From contig CAJTGI010000008.1 of NCBI GenBank assembly GCA_910575435.1, positions 62,001 through 126,000 of the forward strand: a DNA stretch of 64,000 nucleotides, in the 5' to 3' direction. Of the stretch, positions 34,622 through 43,000 are shown one piece after another. Source of the stretch: Clostridiaceae bacterium. GTDB lineage: Bacteria; Bacillota; Clostridia; Lachnospirales; Lachnospiraceae. The position numbers were made by a program, and so were the translations under genes. The notes beneath the pieces were generated by a model, which saw only the letters and a list, made by a program, of their open reading frames with translations, made no database searches and was not told the DNA's origin. Each line of letters opens with the position of its first letter. The stretch's first letter is position 1.

Positions 34622-36541
34622 CTATGTTCTGCTGCGAGAGTGATAATGCACCTTATCCTCATACATCTTCTCGTCTGCCGCCTTGATAAACTCATCCAGG
34701 CTGATGCCGCCGGGAATCCCCGCCACATAGCCGATGCTTCCGCTCACCTGATAGGGCTTTCCGGAATCCTTATTAAAATCCGCCAGATACTCCTTCACCC
34801 GCTGGCAGTATTCCTCCACCTGTTCCCTGGACTCCACCTGTCCCGACACGATAAACTCATCCCCGCCAAATCTGGCGCAGGTAAATTCCTGGGGAAATAC
34901 TTCCACCAACGCCCTTCCAATAGTAGAAATGGCAATATCCCCGTCTGCGTGTCCATAGGTATCATTAATCTGCTTCAATCCATTCAAGTCTACAGAAATA
35001 ACTGCCAGCAGCCTGGCCTGGGCAATGCACTGCCCATACACCGCCTCCACCCGCTGATAAAACCCTCTCCTATTAAAAAGGCCCGTCATGGGGTCATGGA
35101 CGTATTTCAGTTTCAGATTGTCAATGATGGCCCGCTGCCTCTGATGTATTCTGGTATTTTCCAAAGCATTGCTGATATTCATCAAAAATTGGTAGATAAA
35201 ATACATGTTCACTTTTACGGGGTCATACACCATGGCCACGTATCCGATGGTCTGCTCCAATACATGGAGGGGCAGGAACATCACATTGCGCTCCTCCTCC
35301 AATACCTGCTCTAAATTCGGGAGAAGGGAGGCAGTATGGAAATCCGTCAGCCCCAGCCACTCCTCTCCATTCTTAGAAAGCATCACATCCATCGTGTCAG
35401 AAAACCCCGCCCGGATGAAAGCGGTATCCTCCTCTATGATATCCATCAAGCTTTCCTTCTGGCTTAAAAAATCATCCACGATGCACAGCCAGAAACGGTG
35501 CGAGTGAAAATTCTCCTGGTATTTCTTCAAATTATCAAAAATCCCCTGAAAGGAATCATTATCTGTCAAATCCGCCGCCAGGGCGATCTGCCTCCGCTGA
35601 AAATGCTCCCAGCTATCAATACGGTCGTAGAGTTCTCGGGTAAAGGAGCTGCTCTTCTCCGCATCCACATCCTTGCATCCGCAAGATTCCGTAAAGATCG
35701 GCTTGGTCTCCACCCAGTTCTGCTCCTCCGGCTCCTCCCCATGGAAATAGGCTTCTAAAATCTCCATGGCCTTCTGAATCAATCCATCGTAATCATGCTT
35801 GGAAGTGGTGATGGAAGGCACATGCTCCATCGCCTCCCTGATTCCGTCAAACCCGGTAACCTTCACATCCTCGGGCACCCGATATCCCGCCTCTTTCAGA
35901 AACTTCACCGCACCGATGGCCATAGAGTCATTGGCGCAGACAATCGCCTCCGGAAAGGGAAGTCGGCTCTCCGTAAACTGCCGGATCACTTTGTCCATTG
36001 TGTCGCACCGAAAATATCCGTAGGCCACCCTTTCTTCCTCGAAAGGAATGCCGTGCTCCTCCAGCACCTCCCTGTAGGCATCCAGCCGCTCCTGGGAAAA
36101 GGCATTGTCCGGCTCGCCATTGACAAAATTCAGCCTGGCAACGCCATGCTCCCTCACCAAATGCTCTACAATCGTCTTCATGGAATTCTTATATTGAAAG
36201 TTCACATTATAGCAGCCCTCCAGAAAGTGATCCACAGAAACCACCGGAATGTCATTCTGATTTGCCTTCTCCAAAATATCCTGACGAATTTTATCTGACT
36301 TAATCGTCTCGGTCAGCATAATAATTCCATCCAATAGATTATAATTCATCAAGCGGAAGATGCTGCTCTCTCCCACGTCATGCTTGCTAAAATAATACAA
36401 TGGGCTGAACGAATTGAAATACAGTATTTTAAAATGGTACTTTTCTGCCAGAGAGTGAACTGCCGACAGTGCGGAATCAATGTACTCCACATTAATTCCA
36501 GCAGTGCAGACAGCAATATATTTCCCATGATCTTCCAACAA
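34622..36541 (-). CDS. Cytoplasmic diguanylate cyclase with LacI-type ligand-binding sensor
   Basis: About 639 residues. Residues ~1-300 are a LacI/periplasmic-binding-like sensor (GKYIAVCTAGINVEYI, DGIIMLTETI, EAIVCANDSMAIGAVKFL, DVKVTGFDG) without the DNA-binding helix-turn-helix and without a signal peptide. A central ~170-residue region is GAF-like, and the C-terminus is a GGDEF domain with intact RFGGDEF and HDPMTGLFNRRGF. It should make cyclic di-GMP in response to a cytoplasmic ligand, perhaps a sugar. An RxxD inhibitory site is not evident. The start is uncertain: TTG at 36541 follows AGGAGG by nine bases; a second TTG is at 36538 and an in-frame TTG at 36622 lacks spacing. Confidence 0.87.
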   Translation of the reverse strand: MLEDHGKYIAVCTAGINVEYIDSALSAVHSLAEKYHFKILYFNSFSPLYYFSKHDVGESSIFRLMNYNLLDGIIMLTETIKSDKIRQDILEKANQNDIPVVSVDHFLEGCYNVNFQYKNSMKTIVEHLVREHGVARLNFVNGEPDNAFSQERLDAYREVLEEHGIPFEEERVAYGYFRCDTMDKVIRQFTESRLPFPEAIVCANDSMAIGAVKFLKEAGYRVPEDVKVTGFDGIREAMEHVPSITTSKHDYDGLIQKAMEILEAYFHGEEPEEQNWVETKPIFTESCGCKDVDAEKSSSFTRELYDRIDSWEHFQRRQIALAADLTDNDSFQGIFDNLKKYQENFHSHRFWLCIVDDFLSQKESLMDIIEEDTAFIRAGFSDTMDVMLSKNGEEWLGLTDFHTASLLPNLEQVLEEERNVMFLPLHVLEQTIGYVAMVYDPVKVNMYFIYQFLMNISNALENTRIHQRQRAIIDNLKLKYVHDPMTGLFNRRGFYQRVEAVYGQCIAQARLLAVISVDLNGLKQINDTYGHADGDIAISTIGRALVEVFPQEFTCARFGGDEFIVSGQVESREQVEEYCQRVKEYLADFNKDSGKPYQVSGSIGYVAGIPGGISLDEFIKAADEKMYEDKVHYHSRSRT

Positions 36542-36851
36542 AAATCCCCTCCTCCTAGCATTTGCAAAGACACTGCCCGTGACAAGATGCCGCTTATCCG
36601 ACACAGTTTCCCATCCCGCCAAACCCTACTCATACATACATAAGTATATATAGTGTATTATAAGTATCTTTGATTTTCAAGTTTTTTCTGCCTTTTTATT
36701 GCCATTTAACATAAATTATATATGACTTTTTGACTATCTTTTCATATCTTGTCAAACGTTCGCAAAGCACTATATTATTGGATCTACGAGCATTTTGCTT
36801 TTGGGGACGTCCTTAAAGATTAAAAAAATGGTACGGCTAAAATGATTTTTC
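36542..36851. other. AT-rich gene-free stretch between GGDEF and GNAT genes
   Basis: No gene seen. It should hold the promoter of the GGDEF gene (minus strand); a TTGACA near 36.75 kb is present on that strand but without a convincing -10 at standard distance. Confidence 0.5.
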
Positions 36852-36880
36852 TTGTGGTGGATATATGGAACTGATATAAT
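36852..36880 (+). promoter_or_regulatory. Sigma-A type promoter for GNAT gene
   Basis: TTGTGG (36852-36857), 17 bases, TATAAT (36875-36880), about 45 bases upstream of the start. Confidence 0.7.
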
Positions 36881-36927
36881 ATTGGGTATGAAGATAACGA
36901 CAAACCAAAATTTGCGAGGATAAGAGT

Positions 36928-37476
36928 ATGAATAATACCGTGCAGTTGCTTCCTCTTGAAGATAACGATAGAGAGCAATTTATTATAGACAATCAAGAAG
37001 CTTTTAATTTTGGTGCTATGGAAGAATTTGGATTTAGAGATAAACACTTCGCAGAAGAAGGACAAATCATTTCACGAGATACAATCCAACAATCCATAGA
37101 TGGTGGAGAAGCATATCGAATTGTTAGTGAAGAAGGCAAAGTAGTCGGCGGCGTTGTGATTAAGGTAAAAGGCGAAAAAGGTGATTTGGATCTTCTATTT
37201 GTATCACCCCATGTTCACAGCAAGGGAATCGGATATGCCGCATGGTGCGAAGTTGAAAAACTTCATCCAGAGGTAAGAATATGGGAGACAGTAACTCCGT
37301 ATTTTGAGCAGCGCAACATTCATTTCTATGTAAATAGATGCGGGTTTCATATTGTTGAATTCTTCAATAGATTTCATCCTGATCCGAATGATTCCGATAT
37401 GCATTGCGAAGAAATCGACGAACAATTTGCAGATGGAATGTTTCGCTTTGAAAAGACAATATGTTTGAAAGTATAG
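36928..37476 (+). CDS. GNAT-family N-acetyltransferase
   Basis: A 182-residue cytoplasmic enzyme. The acetyl-CoA site is the segment DLDLLFVSPHVHSKGIGYAAWCEVEKLHP (motif A, with Gln/Arg-x-x-Gly-x-Gly/Ala replaced by HSKGIGYA), preceded by the beta-strand GGVVIKVKGEKG and followed by the RNIHFYVNRCGFHIVE motif B. Substrate unknown. AGGATAAG lies upstream of the ATG. Codon use is more AT-rich than in the flanking operons, suggesting recent transfer. Confidence 0.87.
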   Translation: MNNTVQLLPLEDNDREQFIIDNQEAFNFGAMEEFGFRDKHFAEEGQIISRDTIQQSIDGGEAYRIVSEEGKVVGGVVIKVKGEKGDLDLLFVSPHVHSKGIGYAAWCEVEKLHPEVRIWETVTPYFEQRNIHFYVNRCGFHIVEFFNRFHPDPNDSDMHCEEIDEQFADGMFRFEKTICLKV

Positions 37477-37520
37477 TATATATGCTGATAATCAAAAATT
37501 AGATATAAAATCTCATTTTC

Positions 37521-37550
37521 CATCCCCTCAGCTTCAGCCTATAGAAAATC
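37521..37550 (+). repeat. 30-bp direct repeat, left copy
   Basis: CATCCCCTCAGCTTCAGCCT with the following ten bases matches a segment at 38689-38719 in about 26 of 30 positions, same orientation. Confidence 0.6.
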
Positions 37551-37612
37551 ATCGGTTTACCTTCAGGATGAAAACAAAACCAAAGTGCATTTCTATATTT
37601 TAGAACAGAAAG

Positions 37613-37657
37613 AAAAACTGCTGTAACCAGCATGGGTACTGATCTACAGCAGTTTTT
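37613..37657. terminator. Bidirectional terminator between GNAT and lipoprotein genes
   Basis: Perfect 13-bp stem AAAAACTGCTGTA (37613-37625) / TACAGCAGTTTTT (37645-37657) with a 19-base loop. U-runs are present on both strands. Confidence 0.8.
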
Positions 37658-37702
37658 CTACTTAGCAGGCCGCCAAAGATGGGGTTATAATAATATTGAC
37701 AA

Positions 37703-38161
37703 TCAAGGTAAATCAAACTCAGCCGAAACTGTCTCCTTGCTGGCATTTTCCTTTTTCTGGCCATCTTTTTCCTTGTTCGCATACTCCTTTACTATTCTGT
37801 AACGACCTGCCTCTAAATCCCCATAACTATCCTCTATAGGAACTCTGTCACTATATTCTTCTCCAGACGAAATGTTTATGGCAAGCAAATTATAGGCTCT
37901 GTCTCCATCCAATAGCGGCACATCGACAAAGGATTTGTCCTTTAAAACTTGCAGAGTAACCTCCTCCCCAATCACAATGTCATTTTCTGTCTTGTTGAAA
38001 ATAGTGTACGCTAAAGTAGTGCTATCGTCTTCGGTTAGAGTGGCGCTCATTGACACCATTCCATCCTCCCCAGCTGTTTGTTTTTCTGTCTTTTTTTCAC
38101 ATCCAAAACAGGTAAAAACGACACACATGCATAATGCAAAAATTACGATACCCTTCTTCAT
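37703..38161 (-). CDS. Small lipoprotein with bacterial Ig-like domain
   Basis: A 152-residue lipoprotein. Leader MKKGIVIFALCMCVVFTCFGC ends with a lipobox Cys. The rest is one Ig-like beta domain (LAYTIFNKTENDIVIGEEVTL, LLAINISSGEEYSDRVPI, AGRYRIVKEY), a form often found as stand-alone surface lipoproteins in Firmicutes. Role unknown. The ATG at 38161 follows GGGAGGAG. It lies in an AT-rich patch and is read convergently with the GNAT gene; a protease gene remnant lies upstream. Confidence 0.78.
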   Translation of the reverse strand: MKKGIVIFALCMCVVFTCFGCEKKTEKQTAGEDGMVSMSATLTEDDSTTLAYTIFNKTENDIVIGEEVTLQVLKDKSFVDVPLLDGDRAYNLLAINISSGEEYSDRVPIEDSYGDLEAGRYRIVKEYANKEKDGQKKENASKETVSAEFDLP

Positions 38162-38208
38162 AATGCTCCTCCCAAAATTAATTTTCACTGTCTTTGATAC
38201 TGCAAATA

Positions 38209-38240
38209 ATCATGAGCAATTATTCATAGTTGCTCATGAT
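38209..38240. repeat. Perfect 11-bp inverted repeat at the end of the protease remnant
   Basis: ATCATGAGCAA (38209-38219) and TTGCTCATGAT (38230-38240) around a ten-base spacer. It spans the remnant's stop codon and may be a terminator stem or a rearrangement scar. Confidence 0.6.
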
Positions 38241-38510
38241 GAATCTCGTTACTAAAGCCAAATACCCCGCTACAGAGGCGGTAGATGATTTTCCCTTTAT
38301 AACATCCCCCACGTTACCAACATGACCGGCCGTAACAAAGCCAATTATTCCATTGGTCTTCGCTCTATATCCCATTGAACCACTAACGCCAAGGGTAGGA
38401 TTATTTAAAACTCTTCTTGCAAGATTATCTCTAGATAAAAAATGAAATCGTTTTTAAATGTTACCTGCTTGTTACCCTCTGGCAATGCAATATCGCATCG
38501 CCCTTCCCCT
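38220..38510 (-). pseudogene. Remnant of a trypsin-like (S1) serine protease gene
   Basis: Translating the minus strand from about 38450 down to the TAA at 38220 gives NNPTLGVSGSMGYR, then NGIIGFVTAGHVGNVGDVIKG, which contains the catalytic-His motif TAGH of streptogrisin/trypsin-like proteases. Upstream, another frame reads ALPEGNKQVTFKND and shifts into this one at a run of six T on the plus-strand complement near 38447. The Asp and Ser of the triad are missing: the frame stops about 30 residues after the His. No start codon with a ribosome site is seen. It is a decayed fragment; boundaries are approximate. Confidence 0.65.
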
Positions 38511-38532
38511 TCCCCTTCCTATGAAATTTTAT

Positions 38533-38572
38533 GCATTGCGGAGTTCCATGGATTGATCTTTCTCCGCAATGC
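38533..38572. repeat. 11-bp inverted repeat upstream of the protease remnant
   Basis: GCATTGCGGAG (38533-38543) and CTCCGCAATGC (38562-38572) form a strong stem with an 18-base loop. No U-run follows on either strand. Confidence 0.6.
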
Positions 38573-38641
38573 CGTCTGCTGAAAATATTTTCTATATAAG
38601 TTTATTATATCAGTGTGTTGGCGAAATGCAAGGAAAGAATC

Positions 38642-38659
38642 GTTAAGATTTCTTTAAGA
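38642..38659 (+). promoter_or_regulatory. CiaR-like direct repeat (GTTAAG-N5-TTTAAG)
   Basis: GTTAAG-ATTTC-TTTAAG repeats with an 11-base period, the form bound by CiaR-type response regulators in streptococci (NTTAAG-N5-WTTAAG). A related set lies at 56582-56619. No response regulator gene is in the window. Confidence 0.4.
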
Positions 38660-38688
38660 AACAGACGATCTTTAGTTTCTGGAATGGG

Positions 38689-38719
38689 CATTCCCCTCGG
38701 CTTCAACCTATAGGAAGTC
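38689..38719 (+). repeat. 30-bp direct repeat, right copy
   Basis: Partner of the copy at 37521-37550, with four substitutions and one inserted base. Confidence 0.6.
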
Positions 38720-38791
38720 CCTTCCATCTTTATAGCCCAAAAGGCATAAATTGCGAATAACATCAACTGACAAAATTTACATCCAAAAAAC

Positions 38792-38805
38792 CGAACATAT
38801 GTACT
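38792..38805 (+). promoter_or_regulatory. LexA (SOS) box upstream of uvrA
   Basis: CGAACATATGTACT matches the Gram-positive LexA consensus CGAACRNRYGTTYC except in the right half-site (GTAC for GTTC). It touches a possible -35 (TTGCTT, 38805-38810) with TAGGAT 17 bases further, about 70 bases before uvrA. SOS control of uvrA is known in many bacteria. Confidence 0.65.
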
Positions 38806-38877
38806 TGCTTTCTTTTTTTATTCATGTTAGGATAATACTATTCATCAGAACAATAGATAGAAATGGCAGGTGGCATT

Positions 38878-41730
38878 ATGAAAAAACATCAGGAACTTGG
38901 CAAATATATTCGCATTCGGGGTGCCAGGGAACACAACCTAAAAGGCGTGAGTCTGGATATTCCCCGGGAATCCTTTGTGGTGCTGACGGGACTGAGCGGT
39001 TCCGGCAAGTCTTCGCTGGCATTTGACACCATCTACGCGGAGGGGCAGCGCAGGTATATGGAATCCCTGTCCTCCTATGCCCGCATGTTCCTAGGCAGGA
39101 TGGAAAAGCCCAATGTGGAGAGCATCGAGGGGCTTTCCCCCGCCATCTCCATCGACCAGAAGTCAACCAACCGCAATCCCCGTTCCACTGTGGGTACCGT
39201 CACGGAAATCTACGATTACTTCCGCCTCCTCTTCGCCAGGGCCGGCGTTCCCCACTGTCCAAAGTGCGGAAAAGAGATCAACAAGCAGACGGTGGATCAG
39301 ATGGTGGACGAGATTATGACCTACGAGACGGGAACCAAGCTGCAACTCCTGGCTCCCGTGGTGCGGGGGCGCAAGGGAGAGCATGCCAAGGTCTTTGAAT
39401 CCGCTAGAAAAAGCGGGTATATTCGGGTCATGGTGGACAGCCATATCTACGACCTCACCGAAGAGATCAAATTAGAGAAAAATAAAAAGCACAATATCGA
39501 CATCCTGGTGGACCGACTGGTGGTGCGGGACGGCATCCAGAAAAGACTCTCGGAATCCATCGAGACCGTGCTAAAACTCTCCGATGGCCTAATGACCATA
39601 GATATCCCCGGAAAGGATCCTGTGCATTTCAGCCAAAGCTTCTCCTGCCCGGACTGCGGCATCAGCATCCCGGAGATTGAGCCGAGAAACTTCTCCTTTA
39701 ACAATCCCTTTGGCGCATGCGAAACTTGCCACGGACTGGGGTTTAGCATGGAGTTTTCCCAGGAACTGATCATCCCCGATCCCTCCAAGAGTATTCCGGA
39801 GGGGGCATTGGCCGTTCCCGGCTGGCAGTCCGCCACCAGGGAGGACAGCTACGGGCGCTGCATTCTGGATGCCATGGCAAAAGAATATGGCTTCGACCTG
39901 CACAAACCTTTCCAGGAACTGTCCCCGGAGGCCCAGAACCTGATTATGCACGGAACCAACGGAAAAACCCTGCGGGTAAAATATACAGGCCAGCGGGGCA
40001 CGGGAGTCTACGACATTCCTTTCGAGGGCGTCATCGCCAACGTGGAGAGGCGATACCGGGAGACCGCCTCCGACAGCATCAAGAAAGAATATGAAAACTT
40101 CATGGAAATCATTCCCTGCCATTCATGCAAGGGAAAGCGGCTCCGCCCGGAAGTCCTGGCCGTCACCATCGGGGAAAAGAATATCGCAGACATCACTGAA
40201 CTTTCCATCGGCGACCTGGTATCCTACATGAACAGCCTGCAGCTGACGGACCGCCAGCTGGCCATCGGAGACCTGGTGCTGCGGGAGATTCATGCCCGCC
40301 TGGGATTCCTGATGGATGTGGGGCTGGACTACCTGTCCCTGGCCAGAAATGCGGGCACCCTCTCCGGCGGCGAGGCCCAGCGCATCCGCCTGGCCACCCA
40401 GATTGGTTCCGGCCTGGTGGGCGTGGCCTACATTCTGGACGAGCCAAGCATCGGCCTGCACCAGCGGGACAATGACAAACTGCTGAACACCCTGATCCGG
40501 CTGAAAGACCTGGGAAATACCTTGCTGGTGGTAGAGCACGACGAGGATACCATGCTGGCTGCCGACCACATCATAGACGTGGGGCCGGGGGCGGGCATCC
40601 ACGGCGGGGAGATTGTTGCTCAGGGAACTGCCCAGGAAATTATGGACAATGAGAACTCCATCACCGGAGCATATCTAAGCGGGCGCATCCGCATCCCCGT
40701 TCCAGAGGAGCGGAGAAAGCCCTCTGGCTGGCTCTCGGTGAAGGGGGCGAAGGAGAATAACCTAAAAAATATTAACGTGGACTTCCCTCTGGGCGTTATG
40801 ACCTGCGTCACAGGCGTGTCCGGCTCTGGAAAAAGTTCCCTGGTAAACGAGATTCTCTACAAGAGCCTTGCAAAACAGCTGAACCGCGCCCACACCCTTC
40901 CCGGCAGACACAGAGAAATTGTAGGCGTGGAACAGCTGGACAAGATTATCGCCATCGACCAGTCCCCCATCGGCAGAACGCCCCGTTCCAACCCCGCCAC
41001 CTACACTGGCGTATTCGACCTGATCCGAGACCTCTTCGCCGCCACCCCGGATGCCAAAGAAAGGGGATACAAGAAGGGCCGCTTCAGCTTCAACGCCAAG
41101 GGCGGGCGGTGCGAAGCCTGCAGCGGCGATGGCATCAACAAGATTGAGATGAACTTTCTGCCTGATATCTACATTCCCTGCGAAGTCTGCCACGGCAAAC
41201 GCTACAATAGGGAAACCCTGGAAGTCTTTTATAAGGGAAAGAATATCGCAGACGTGCTGGACATGACAGTGGAGGAAGCCCTGCACTTCTTCGATCCGCT
41301 GCCAAATATCCGCCGCAAGATTCAGACCTTGTACGACGTGGGGCTCTCCTATATCAAGCTGGGCCAGCCCTCCACTACCCTCTCCGGCGGCGAGGCCCAG
41401 CGCATCAAACTGGCCACGGAACTGAGCAAGCGGGGCACGGGAAAGACCATCTACGTACTGGACGAGCCCACCACCGGGCTACACTTTGCCGACGTGCATA
41501 AGCTGGTGGAGATCCTGCGCCGACTTTCCGACAGCGGCAACACCGTCATCGTCATCGAGCACAATTTGGACGTGATTAAAACTGCTGACTATATCATCGA
41601 TATCGGGCCGGAAGGAGGCGACCGGGGCGGCACACTGGTGGCCAAAGGCACCCCGGAGCAGGTGGCAAAAAGCAAGAAGTCCTACACCGGGCACTATATC
41701 AAAAAGATGCTGGAAAATGCCAGGAAATAG
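38878..41730 (+). CDS. uvrA: Excinuclease ABC subunit A
   Basis: A 950-residue DNA damage sensor of nucleotide excision repair. Two ABC ATPase modules have Walker [13 protein letters not shown] and [11 protein letters not shown], signatures LSGGEAQRI (twice) and Walker [11 protein letters not shown] / [10 protein letters not shown]. Zinc sites are CPKCGKE, CPDCG...CETCHG, CHSCKG and CEACSGDG...CEVCHG. Family-typical length. The ATG at 38878 follows AGGTGG by four bases; an ATG at 38863 lacks a site. A LexA-type box upstream supports SOS induction. uvrB is not adjacent. Confidence 0.98.
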   Translation: MKKHQELGKYIRIRGAREHNLKGVSLDIPRESFVVLTGLSGSGKSSLAFDTIYAEGQRRYMESLSSYARMFLGRMEKPNVESIEGLSPAISIDQKSTNRNPRSTVGTVTEIYDYFRLLFARAGVPHCPKCGKEINKQTVDQMVDEIMTYETGTKLQLLAPVVRGRKGEHAKVFESARKSGYIRVMVDSHIYDLTEEIKLEKNKKHNIDILVDRLVVRDGIQKRLSESIETVLKLSDGLMTIDIPGKDPVHFSQSFSCPDCGISIPEIEPRNFSFNNPFGACETCHGLGFSMEFSQELIIPDPSKSIPEGALAVPGWQSATREDSYGRCILDAMAKEYGFDLHKPFQELSPEAQNLIMHGTNGKTLRVKYTGQRGTGVYDIPFEGVIANVERRYRETASDSIKKEYENFMEIIPCHSCKGKRLRPEVLAVTIGEKNIADITELSIGDLVSYMNSLQLTDRQLAIGDLVLREIHARLGFLMDVGLDYLSLARNAGTLSGGEAQRIRLATQIGSGLVGVAYILDEPSIGLHQRDNDKLLNTLIRLKDLGNTLLVVEHDEDTMLAADHIIDVGPGAGIHGGEIVAQGTAQEIMDNENSITGAYLSGRIRIPVPEERRKPSGWLSVKGAKENNLKNINVDFPLGVMTCVTGVSGSGKSSLVNEILYKSLAKQLNRAHTLPGRHREIVGVEQLDKIIAIDQSPIGRTPRSNPATYTGVFDLIRDLFAATPDAKERGYKKGRFSFNAKGGRCEACSGDGINKIEMNFLPDIYIPCEVCHGKRYNRETLEVFYKGKNIADVLDMTVEEALHFFDPLPNIRRKIQTLYDVGLSYIKLGQPSTTLSGGEAQRIKLATELSKRGTGKTIYVLDEPTTGLHFADVHKLVEILRRLSDSGNTVIVIEHNLDVIKTADYIIDIGPEGGDRGGTLVAKGTPEQVAKSKKSYTGHYIKKMLENARK

Positions 41731-41830
41731 CATAGTCCCTTGGTGAAACTCACGCCAAAAGCATAACTTGCACTGGGAATACAAATTTTACTATTGTATT
41801 AAAATGTGACAAAGAGAAGAGAGGTGGATT

Positions 41831-42421
41831 ATGTCCCAAAGACCTTACTCATTCTTCGCCATGCTGGCAAGAATGAAATACATCGAGCGGTGGGCATTGA
41901 TGCGTAATTCAGAAAAAGAGAATATCAGCCAGCATTCCCTGGAAGTGGCAATTATCGCCCACGCCCTGGCATTGCTGGGAAATAAGAGGCTGGGAAAGGA
42001 ATACGATGCAGAGCATGCGGCCATGCTGGGCATCTACCACGACTGCACGGAGATTCTTACGGGAGACATGCCCACACCCATCAAATACGAAAATCCAGAA
42101 ATCCAGTCCGCCTACAAGCAAATCGAAAAAACCGCAGCCTTCCGGTTATTAAACATGCTTCCGGAAGAACTGCGGGAAGAATACGAACCCTATTTCATCC
42201 CCCGTCCCCAGGACAGGGAATTGCATCTGCTGGTTAAGGCGGCGGACAAAATCTCCGCGCTAATTAAGTGCATCGAGGAGGCAAAGGCGGGCAACCAGGA
42301 ATTTCACAGTGCGGAAACTACCATCAAAACATCCATCGCGGAACTCCGCTGCCCGGAAGCAGACTTATTCATGGAAGAATTTCTGCCCACCTATCACCTG
42401 ACTTTGGACGAACTCAGCTGA
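41831..42421 (+). CDS. yfbR: YfbR-like 5'-deoxynucleotidase (HD domain)
   Basis: A 196-residue HD-domain phosphohydrolase. It shows the YfbR pattern: MKYIERWALMRNSEKENISQHS (first His), GIYHDCTEILTGDMPTPIKY (HD pair) and VKAADKISALIKCIEEA (distal Asp). The enzyme removes phosphate from deoxynucleoside 5'-monophosphates. It lies 100 bases after uvrA and has its own GAGGTGG ribosome site. Confidence 0.92.
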   Translation: MSQRPYSFFAMLARMKYIERWALMRNSEKENISQHSLEVAIIAHALALLGNKRLGKEYDAEHAAMLGIYHDCTEILTGDMPTPIKYENPEIQSAYKQIEKTAAFRLLNMLPEELREEYEPYFIPRPQDRELHLLVKAADKISALIKCIEEAKAGNQEFHSAETTIKTSIAELRCPEADLFMEEFLPTYHLTLDELS

Positions 42422-42450
42422 TTTCCAGGCATCTGTCCCTGCCTGGAAAT
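42421..42450. terminator. Hairpin between convergent yfbR and HIT genes
   Basis: Perfect stem ATTTCCAGGCA (42421-42431) / TGCCTGGAAAT (42440-42450) overlapping the yfbR stop. No clear U-run on either side, so termination strength is doubtful. Confidence 0.5.
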
Positions 42451-42487
42451 CAAACGCAGCACCTTCAAAACGTAATCATCCCTGGAA

Positions 42488-42910
42488 TTAAAATCCCTTT
42501 CGGATGATCTCCGCAGTCTCCTCCACGCTCTCCTTCACCGTGCCATGCTGGAACTTAATGTTCACGCTGTCATCCTCATACCTGGGCAGAAGATGCACGT
42601 GGAGATGGAATACGGTCTGCCCCGCAATCTCCCCATTATTCTGCAGCACGTTCAGGCCATCGCAGTGCAGGGTATCTTTCAGCACCTTGCCGCATTTCTT
42701 CGCCACGGAAAAAATCTTTCCGCAATAATCATCCGGCAGTTCATACAGATTGGCGGCATGGGTTTTGGGCAGGATGATGCAATGCCCCTTGGAGGCCGGC
42801 TCGATATCCATAATTACATTGAAATCCTCATCCTCATAGATGGAATTGGTGGGAAGCTGGCCGTTTGCCAGCTTGCAGAAAATACATTGATCGTCTGTCA
42901 CTTTCTTCAT
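42488..42910 (-). CDS. HIT-family nucleotide hydrolase/transferase (Hint type)
   Basis: A 140-residue protein with CIFCKLANGQLPTNSIYEDEDF at the start (two Cys of the Hint zinc-like site) and the catalytic triad motif HLHVHLL. Hint enzymes cleave purine nucleoside phosphoramidates or dinucleoside polyphosphates. The ATG at 42910 follows GGAGG. Convergent with yfbR. Confidence 0.93.
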   Translation of the reverse strand: MKKVTDDQCIFCKLANGQLPTNSIYEDEDFNVIMDIEPASKGHCIILPKTHAANLYELPDDYCGKIFSVAKKCGKVLKDTLHCDGLNVLQNNGEIAGQTVFHLHVHLLPRYEDDSVNIKFQHGTVKESVEETAEIIRKGF

Positions 42911-42964
42911 AAAATCCTCCATTCTTACTCAGCCCGCAAGTTCATAGCGAACTGCGTTTGCTTT

Positions 42965-42984
42965 GTGAAAAATTTATTTTTCAC
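42965..42984 (-). terminator. AT-rich hairpin after the flavodoxin-SCP2 gene
   Basis: GTGAAAAAT (42965-42973) and ATTTTTCAC (42976-42984) form a perfect stem with almost no loop, just downstream of the minus-strand gene ending at 43001. Confidence 0.45.
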
Positions 42985-43000
42985 ACTATGCTCCATTCAT

